From: DASYSA01 sp036003885
GTDB taxonomy: Bacteria > Acidobacteriota > Blastocatellia > UBA7656
Length of the DNA: 10,406 nt
Direction: 5' to 3'
NCBI GenBank assembly: GCA_036003885.1
Contig: DASYSA010000660.1
Span: forward strand, 1 to 10,406
Made by a program: the position numbers and the translations under genes. The notes below the pieces were generated by a model, which saw nothing but the letters and a program-made list of their open reading frames with translations, ran no database searches and was not told the DNA's origin. Positions within the stretch are counted from its first letter, which is position 1. Each line of letters opens with the position of its first letter. Shown piece by piece: positions 6,292-10,406 of the stretch.

Positions 6292-7032
6292 ATGATTCTA
6301 TTCGACCAATCTGAGTACAACATCCGTTGCGAATGGGGCGAGAAAGGCGTGTCACTGCTTGCCCATATCAGTGACGTGATCATCATCGTCGATGTGCTTT
6401 CATTCTCGACTTCAGTAGAGGTTGCGGCCAGTCAAGGGGCGCTCGTGTATCCCTATCGCTGGAAGGATGAAACCGCAAATGAATTTGCGAACTCAGTCGA
6501 GGCAGAGGTCGCAGACGAGAACAACAAAAGAGGCTACTGCCTTTCTCCGGCATCACTGCAAGCCCTGCCGTTCGGTATTCGTCTGGTTTTGCCCTCACCG
6601 AATGGCTCCAGTCTCAGTTTGTCGACGGGTTCAACGCCAACTATCGCCGGGTGTTTGAGGAACTGCCGAGCGGTTGCCGAATCTGCAATGTCGAAGGGAG
6701 CAAATGTCGCCGTTATTCCGGCCGGTGAAAGGTGGGATGACGGCACGCTTCGCCCATGTGCCGAAGATTTGATAGGGGCCGGGGCAATCATCGCCTATCT
6801 GGACGGGAGACTCTCGCCCGAGGCGAAGGCTGCCAGGGCGGCATTCGAAGGCGCTTCTTCGAATCTCTCTGAGCAAATCGAGGCCTGCAGCTCAGGAAAA
6901 GAGAAAGTAGCCCGAGGTGAAGTCAGAGACATCATCATAGCAACCGAACTGAATGCGAGCGTGTGCGTTCCGATACTGATAGACGGCGCCTACAGGGAAA
7001 TTCGAAATTCGAAATTCGAAATTGGAAGTTGA
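6292..7032 (+). CDS. ComB-like 2-phosphosulfolactate phosphatase family protein, 246 aa
   Basis: Related to ComB (EC 3.1.3.71), a Mg-dependent phosphatase that converts 2-phosphosulfolactate to sulfolactate in coenzyme M synthesis in methanogens. The family is also found in many bacteria, where its role is often unclear. Seen here: VIIIVDVLSFST (29-40, the IDVLRAST-like block), SPASLQ (85-90), PSPNGSS (101-107, usually TTNGT), VIPAGERW (141-148), and AEDLIGAGAII (157-167). The Pro-Asn-Gly block differs from the common Thr-Thr-Asn-Gly, so the true substrate may differ. The last 11 residues (EIRNSKFEIGS) and the stop codon are read from a heptamer repeat, so the native C-terminus may have been replaced. 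ATG 6292 lacks a clear ribosome site. No other coenzyme M or sulfolactate gene is in view. The next gene is guaB. Confidence 0.82.
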   Translation: MILFDQSEYNIRCEWGEKGVSLLAHISDVIIIVDVLSFSTSVEVAASQGALVYPYRWKDETANEFANSVEAEVADENNKRGYCLSPASLQALPFGIRLVLPSPNGSSLSLSTGSTPTIAGCLRNCRAVAESAMSKGANVAVIPAGERWDDGTLRPCAEDLIGAGAIIAYLDGRLSPEAKAARAAFEGASSNLSEQIEACSSGKEKVARGEVRDIIIATELNASVCVPILIDGAYREIRNSKFEIGS

Positions 7033-7066
7033 ATTTCGCACTTCGCATTTCGCATTTCGAATTTCC
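6997..7066. repeat. Ten-unit heptamer array with dyad symmetry
   Basis: Ten consecutive 7-base units: three GAAATTC, then GAAATTG and GAAGTTG, followed by AATTTCG, CACTTCG, two CATTTCG and AATTTCC. The right half is the reverse complement style of the left half, so the array is also one large imperfect palindrome. Its outer 13 bp are perfect inverted repeats (6996-7008 with 7054-7066). It lies across the 3' end of the comB-like gene, coding its final 11 residues and its stop (7030-7032). It resembles the dispersed short heptamer repeats known from several bacterial phyla. As RNA it would fold into a long hairpin, which may help end the comB transcript. Confidence 0.85.
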
Positions 7067-7193
7067 TTCCTTGCATTCCCATACTCACTTTGGTAGCCTC
7101 GGAAGCTGGTCAAGCTGTTTGGCCGGCATCAATCGCGCAACACCGATCACAGGTTAAAGCGCGCGGCTCAAAGCTCTCTTATTGAGGTAGACG

Positions 7194-8660
7194 ATGCTGG
7201 CAACTGGAATCCCCGAGGCCCTTACTTTCGACGACGTCTCATTGGTCCCTGCTCGTAGCGGTGTTCTCCCATCCGATGCCGATACGACGACGCGGTTCAC
7301 TCGCACCATCTCGATCAACATCCCCATCACGTCAGCGGCTATGGACACCGTGACCGAGTCACACCTTGCCATCGCCATTGCCCAGCAGGGCGGGATCGGA
7401 GTTGTTCACAAGAATCTCTCGATCGAAGCCCAGCGCGATGAGGTCGATAAGGTGAAGCGCAGTGAGTCGGGTATGATTGTAGACCCGGTGACGATGACAC
7501 CCGATCGCCCCATCTTTGAAGCGGTCGAGGTGATGGAGCGCTACCATATCTCGGGCGTTCCCATAATCCAGGAAGACGGGCGGCTGGTCGGCATTCTCAC
7601 CAACCGCGACCTCAGGTTCGAGACCCGGCTCGACCTCCCGATCAGCGAGGTGATGACGAAGGAGAACCTCATAACAGTCCCGGTCGGCACGACACTCACG
7701 GAAGCCAAGGCTATCCTTCAACGCCACCGCGTCGAGAAACTCCTGGTGGTCGACGATGACTACCGGCTCAAGGGACTCATTACAGTCAAGGACATTCAGA
7801 AGGCGATCAAGTATCCGCTGGCGGCGAAGGACACACTCGGCCGCTTGCGAGTCGCGGCGGCGATCGGCGCCACCGGCGATTTCTTCGAGCGCGCCGATGA
7901 GATGATTCGCGCCCGCGTTGACGCGCTGGTTATCGACACGGCTCACGGTCACACCGAAAGCGTCATCGCCGCGATAAAGAAGATAAAGAGCCGCTTCCCC
8001 GAGGTCGATCTCCTTGCCGGCAACATAGCCACTCCCGAGGCGACCAAGGACTTGATCTCCGCCGGTGTTGACGCGATCAAAGTAGGCATGGGCCCGGGCT
8101 CGATCTGTACGACTCGCGTTGTAAGCGGGGCAGGAGTGCCTCAAGTAACCGCAATAATCGATTGCGCGCGCGCGGCTCGAGGCTCAGGCATTCCGATCAT
8201 CGCCGACGGCGGTATCAAGTACTCAGGCGACATCGCAAAAGCAATTGCGGCGGGCGCAGATTCGGTGATGATCGGCTCCCTGTTCGCTGGAACTGATGAG
8301 AGTCCGGGCGAAGTAATTCTGTTCCAGGGCCGCTCGTTCAAGGCTTACCGGGGCATGGGATCGATCGGCGCCATGCGAGAAGGAAGCAAGGATCGATATG
8401 GGCAAGGGGGTGAAACTCAGACGTCGAAGCTTGTGCCCGAGGGCATCGAAGGAAGAGTTCCACATAAGGGGCCGTTGTCTTCCCTGGTTCAACAGCTTGT
8501 TGGAGGCTTGCGGGCTGGAATGGGCTACTGCGGTTGCCAGACTATCAAAGAGCTGCAGGAACGAGCCAAGTTCCTCCGAATCACCTCTGCCGGCCTTCGC
8601 GAGAGTCACGTGCACGACGTGATTATTACCAAGGAAGCGCCAAACTATCAGATCGAGTAA
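7194..8660 (+). CDS. guaB: IMP dehydrogenase, 488 aa
   Basis: Inosine-5'-monophosphate dehydrogenase, which oxidises IMP to XMP with NAD+, the committed step of guanine nucleotide synthesis in the cytoplasm. The TIM-barrel starts with LTFDDVSLVP (10-19) and SAAMDTVTE (47-55). A tandem CBS (Bateman) insert covers about residues 95-205 (MTPDRPIFEAVEVM..., SEVMTKENLITVP...). The catalytic loop GPGSICTTR has Cys305, DGGIKYSGD (338-346) and GSLFAGTDESPGE (361-373) bind the phosphate, YRGMGSIGAM (385-394) follows, and the flap has Arg401-Tyr402. Length equals that of typical bacterial enzymes and nothing is missing. ATG 7194 has GAGG six bases upstream (7184-7187). About 160 bp including the heptamer array separates it from the comB-like gene, so it may have its own promoter. 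No purine riboswitch was recognised upstream. Confidence 0.98.
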   Translation: MLATGIPEALTFDDVSLVPARSGVLPSDADTTTRFTRTISINIPITSAAMDTVTESHLAIAIAQQGGIGVVHKNLSIEAQRDEVDKVKRSESGMIVDPVTMTPDRPIFEAVEVMERYHISGVPIIQEDGRLVGILTNRDLRFETRLDLPISEVMTKENLITVPVGTTLTEAKAILQRHRVEKLLVVDDDYRLKGLITVKDIQKAIKYPLAAKDTLGRLRVAAAIGATGDFFERADEMIRARVDALVIDTAHGHTESVIAAIKKIKSRFPEVDLLAGNIATPEATKDLISAGVDAIKVGMGPGSICTTRVVSGAGVPQVTAIIDCARAARGSGIPIIADGGIKYSGDIAKAIAAGADSVMIGSLFAGTDESPGEVILFQGRSFKAYRGMGSIGAMREGSKDRYGQGGETQTSKLVPEGIEGRVPHKGPLSSLVQQLVGGLRAGMGYCGCQTIKELQERAKFLRITSAGLRESHVHDVIITKEAPNYQIE

Positions 8661-8773
8661 TTTGAAGCTCTGTCTCCAAACAGCTCCTGCCCCTGACCGA
8701 CCTGAATTCCTCTTGCCCCACTCGGCCCGCTTGGGTAATCCATGGGTGATCGCCAGGACGCAAAGGATTATCA

Positions 8774-9181
8774 ATGATTACGCTTAGCAAAACCTCTTAC
8801 TCTATCGTTATGCCTGTCCTAATCCTCTTGGCTTTGGACCTCTCTAATGCCTGTACCCTGAACAACGGTCATGAGGACGTTGTTACTGTGACTACAGCCG
8901 GTTCGCCGAACAACGAACACGTTGCCACGGTTTATAACGTATCTGGCGGAGGAGCCGCAGGCTATGTCTACAACTGTGTGAATCTAAGAAAGCGAGAGGA
9001 ACCTTTCGAATCAAAAACGGGCATCGTCTTCACGGCAAGTGGAACAAGAAGGATTACCGCAGTCTGGCAAGATGATGAACACTTGATCATCAGGCATTCG
9101 AAATCGGCTGGTATCTACAAGAACGCTGAAGAGTGGGGCAGTGATAGAAAGATCCGCATCAGCTACGCGGAAGAAGAGTAG
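8774..9181 (+). CDS. Small secreted protein of unknown function, 135 aa
   Basis: Begins with a clear export signal: short N-region, hydrophobic core VMPVLILLAL (12-21), then LSNAC with Cys27. The sequence before Cys27 is only a poor lipobox (Ser at -3), so either a lipoprotein or ordinary cleavage after SNA is possible. The mature part has TAGSPNNEHVATVYNVSGGGAAG (41-63), which resembles the 'SPNG..(V/A)xxY.vsGGA' start seen in small secreted families such as DUF5412, followed by NLRKREE and the strands GIVFTA, ITAVWQDDEHLIIRH (94-108). Two cysteines (27 and 68) could pair if it is not lipidated. ATG 8774 has AAAGGA six bases upstream. It lies 113 bp after guaB, with no functional link evident. 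Real gene very likely; family tentative. Confidence 0.75.
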   Translation: MITLSKTSYSIVMPVLILLALDLSNACTLNNGHEDVVTVTTAGSPNNEHVATVYNVSGGGAAGYVYNCVNLRKREEPFESKTGIVFTASGTRRITAVWQDDEHLIIRHSKSAGIYKNAEEWGSDRKIRISYAEEE

Positions 9182-9224
9182 GGGTTACGTTTCCTCCGGG
9201 CTGCATTCTTTCTTCCCGCCTGAT

Positions 9225-9242
9225 ACTTTTGCAAAAGTTTTT
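9225..9242 (+). terminator. Possible weak terminator after the small secreted protein
   Basis: ACTTTTGCAAAAGT is a perfect 14-bp palindrome (9225-9238) that runs into TTTTT (9238-9242), 44 bp after the stop of the 8774 gene. The stem is A/T-rich and nearly loopless, so it would be a weak terminator at best. Confidence 0.35.
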
Positions 9243-9410
9243 CACCTGAATGCGTCTACTGTTGAGTGGAGGTTATTGCGCACCCTCCGTCGCCAGGCGA
9301 AGTGCAGCGAATCTCCAACGATTTGAAAGGATGTCCCATAATGTATTACATGTTTCACTGTTTTGAGATTACAAGTCTTCTTGAAGTGCGTAATGAATAT
9401 CCCTTGTCCC

Positions 9411-9459
9411 GCTCGATGAAATCGAGCACCCGCTTCTCGAGCGGCTCTCATTTGAGCCG
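9411..9459. repeat. Cluster of three successive stem-loops
   Basis: GCTCGAT-GAA-ATCGAGC (9411-9427), CCGCT-TCTCG-AGCGG (9430-9444) and CGGCTC-TCATTT-GAGCCG (9442-9459). The second and third share bases 9442-9444, so they compete at their junction. All share a GCTC/GAGC core. They could be part of a structured RNA or a REP-like cluster. No T-run follows. Confidence 0.5.
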
Positions 9460-9501
9460 GCCCGACTGACCACTGGCCACTCGATAGATCACATCCATTC
9501 C

Positions 9502-9544
9502 TGACCGTAGAAATCTGTTCATCAATCAGAACAGATGACGGTCA
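9502..9544. repeat. Two-part inverted repeat, 15 bp of stem
   Basis: TGACCGT (9502-9508) pairs with ACGGTCA (9538-9544), and inside it ATCTGTTC (9513-9520) pairs with GAACAGAT (9529-9536) around loop ATCAATCA. The two stem parts are separated by a 4-by-1 internal bulge. Such an arrangement is unlikely by chance and suits a folded RNA or a large protein-binding dyad. Confidence 0.55.
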
Positions 9545-9580
9545 TTGAAGAGAGAAATTCGCAGCGATCCCTCGCTGCAT

Positions 9581-9654
9581 AAGCGTCCTGTCTCTAGCCA
9601 CCAGGTTCGCTTGAATATGTGGAGACTGCCTGCTCTCGTGTCATCAAGCGAACC
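9581..9654 (+). promoter_or_regulatory. Candidate RNA switch: two mutually exclusive stems
   Basis: One stem pairs GGTTCGCTTGA (9604-9614) with TCAAGCGAACC (9644-9654), 11 perfect pairs around a 29-base loop. The alternative pairs AAGCG-CCTG (9581-9585, 9587-9590) with CAGG-CGCTT (9602-9605, 9608-9612). Both use the CGCTT segment, so only one can form at a time. A perfect hairpin, GCAGCGA-TCCC-TCGCTGC (9561-9578), sits just before, and a T6 run (9673-9678) lies 18 bases after. This resembles attenuator architecture upstream of the gene at 9846, but there is no canonical terminator stem next to the T-run and no known riboswitch class was recognised. Confidence 0.35.
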
Positions 9655-9738
9655 GGGACAAGAATTGGGGAGTTTTTTGCGGCCCATGTATTTTCTCACA
9701 GTCCCTACCCTCCATTTCCCATCTCCCCAGGGCCGAAC

Positions 9739-9764
9739 GTATGAACAGAACGTTCTGCTCATAC
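9739..9764. repeat. 26-bp near-perfect palindrome upstream of the 9846 gene
   Basis: GTATGAACAGAAC (9739-9751) faces GTTCTGCTCATAC (9752-9764), matching at 12 of 13 positions, with a perfect 12-bp centre CAGAACGTTCTG (9746-9757). It lies 81 bp before the GTG start and has the look of an operator for a dimeric or tetrameric regulator. As RNA it would be a tight hairpin. No regulator gene is in the window. Confidence 0.55.
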
Positions 9765-9830
9765 CCCGCGCCGCCTGGTTTGTCTCCCAGGTGGATTAAA
9801 TACACAGGTGAGAACTCACTCACAAAAATC

Positions 9831-9836
9831 AGGAGG
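9831..9836 (+). promoter_or_regulatory. Ribosome binding site supporting a GTG start at 9846
   Basis: AGGAGG lies nine bases before GTG 9846. The frame that follows begins with a clean signal peptide, so this non-ATG start is preferred to the in-frame ATG at 9879, which would cut the signal in half. Confidence 0.75.
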
Positions 9837-9845
9837 ATCAACGAA

Positions 9846-10406
9846 GTGAAAAGACAAATATCCGGACTAGTGCTTTCGATGACAATAGCCGCGCTGTTTA
9901 TGGCGGCCGTTGCCGTAAGACCTCTGGCGTCAACTGCGCAAACAGATGGAGGCGTTCAGGACGGTACGAGTCGAGAAAAAGCAAACGACATGGAAGACAG
10001 CTTCAAAGATATGGAGAGCCTCGACACGGAGTCCGTCGAAGCCAACCCGGTAGCGCCGGATGACACTGACGATTCAACCGCCTCACCCACCGATCCCTCC
10101 CCTGTTCCAATCGCGAAAGTATATCCGATTCCAGTGCCACTTCGCGGTGGGCTGGATCACGTGGCCAACGGTGTAGCCACGCGCAATGCCGGGTTCGGGA
10201 CAATCCGCCTGCGGGGCGCTCCTAACGGTGCCACCCGTGTACGGGCATTCCTCTATTGGGGCGAAATCATCACGGGCCCGATTGCGCTTGCACAGACAGT
10301 GCTGTTCAACGGAGTACCAGTGACCGGGCGTCTCATCGGAGTGTCGGCGCCTCCGTGCTGGCCGGGCAGTTCTTTTGTCGCCTACCGAGCCAGCGTCATA
10401 GCGTTG
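9846..10406 (+). CDS. Secreted protein resembling DUF3344-type extracellular proteins (3' end outside window)
   Basis: An open frame of 187 codons starts at GTG 9846 and runs off the right edge. Residues 1-31 form a Sec signal peptide (MKRQ, long hydrophobic core, cleavage probably near STA). Next comes a disordered, acidic, Ser/Thr/Pro/Asp-rich linker (about 35-95). The folded part starts near 97: GGLDHVANGVATRN, then GTIRLRGAPNGA (118-129), VRAFLYWGE (132-140), TVLFNGVPVTGRLIG (151-165), CW (171-172) and FVAYRASV (177-184). The order of 'G.(I/V).L.G.P.GA..V.A.LYWG', 'V.FNG..VTG' and 'YRA.V' is typical of DUF3344-like secreted beta-sandwich proteins of unknown function. It probably acts at the cell surface or outside the cell. 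It is preceded by a long, hairpin-rich non-coding stretch. The reading frame is sure; the family is tentative because the rest is missing. Confidence 0.75.
   Translation, partial: MKRQISGLVLSMTIAALFMAAVAVRPLASTAQTDGGVQDGTSREKANDMEDSFKDMESLDTESVEANPVAPDDTDDSTASPTDPSPVPIAKVYPIPVPLRGGLDHVANGVATRNAGFGTIRLRGAPNGATRVRAFLYWGEIITGPIALAQTVLFNGVPVTGRLIGVSAPPCWPGSSFVAYRASVIAL

Larger units (their letters stand above)
9182..9845. other. 664-bp gene-free region dense in inverted repeats (possible long leader)
   Basis: I find no credible gene on either strand here. The short frames lack ribosome sites or family resemblance. Instead it holds at least eight inverted repeats: 9225-9238, 9411-9427, 9430-9444, 9442-9459, 9502-9544, 9561-9578, 9604-9654 and 9739-9764. 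Some of these are annotated separately. The density rises towards the gene starting at 9846, suggesting a structured 5' leader, a small RNA gene or remnants of dispersed repeats. Confidence 0.6.

Noticed and set aside
6997..7066. The heptamer array as a CRISPR-like or phase-variation tract
   Set aside because: There are no spacers, so it is not a CRISPR array. It lies at the extreme 3' end of a gene, where slippage would change only the tail, so phase variation is not a good explanation.
7067..7193. A purine or guanidine-type riboswitch before guaB
   Set aside because: The 127 bp show no strong stems or recognisable conserved core; only a weak 5-bp pairing near the ribosome site was seen.
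7359..8144. A 261-residue minus-strand open frame inside guaB
   Set aside because: It lies wholly opposite guaB and has no family resemblance; long antisense frames are expected in GC-rich coding DNA.
9581..9678. A canonical intrinsic terminator formed by the 11-bp stem and the T6 run
   Set aside because: The T-run starts 18 bases after the stem instead of directly behind it, so standard intrinsic termination is unlikely.

Overview
The window looks like chromosomal DNA of a moderately GC-rich, diderm-type heterotroph. Several secreted hydrolases, one with a twin-arginine signal, a bacterial ComB-like phosphatase and DUF899/YjbR-type genes fit a soil-type bacterium. Acidobacteriota (perhaps Blastocatellia) is my guess from the gene mix and the style of the intergenic palindromic repeat; no rRNA or marker phylogeny is available to test it. 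All supported genes are on the + strand.

Left part (1-4613): four consecutive alpha/beta-hydrolase genes. They are the C-terminal end of a probable type-B carboxylesterase (to 131), a large 'alpha/beta hydrolase domain' protein (149-1636), a small classical alpha/beta hydrolase (1728-2621) and a Tat-exported type-B carboxylesterase (2928-4613). All three complete proteins carry export signals, so this looks like an extracytoplasmic ester-hydrolysing island with an unknown substrate. The last two genes are separated by a 243-bp nested palindromic element (2621-2863), probably a non-autonomous repeat of REP/MITE type. A strong hairpin follows the last esterase (4628-4656).

Middle part (4614-7032): about 330 bp with no convincing gene, then a short ORF (4947-5120) whose first half looks like the start of a DUF1905-type protein and whose end overlaps the next start codon. 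After it come a DUF899 thioredoxin-fold protein (5108-5779), a MmcQ/YjbR protein (5854-6246) and a ComB-like 2-phosphosulfolactate phosphatase (6292-7032). The ComB-like gene ends inside a 70-bp array of ten heptamers with dyad symmetry (6997-7066).

Right part (7194-10406): guaB (IMP dehydrogenase, complete, canonical), a small secreted protein of unknown function (8774-9181), then 664 bp without a gene but unusually rich in inverted repeats, including two mutually exclusive stems. This region precedes a secreted protein that runs off the window end (9846-10406) and resembles DUF3344-type extracellular beta-rich proteins.

No tRNA, rRNA, CRISPR array, transposase or phage gene was seen. The parts most worth a second look are the non-coding ones: the nested palindrome, the heptamer array that supplies a gene's stop codon, and the hairpin-dense leader upstream of 9846.
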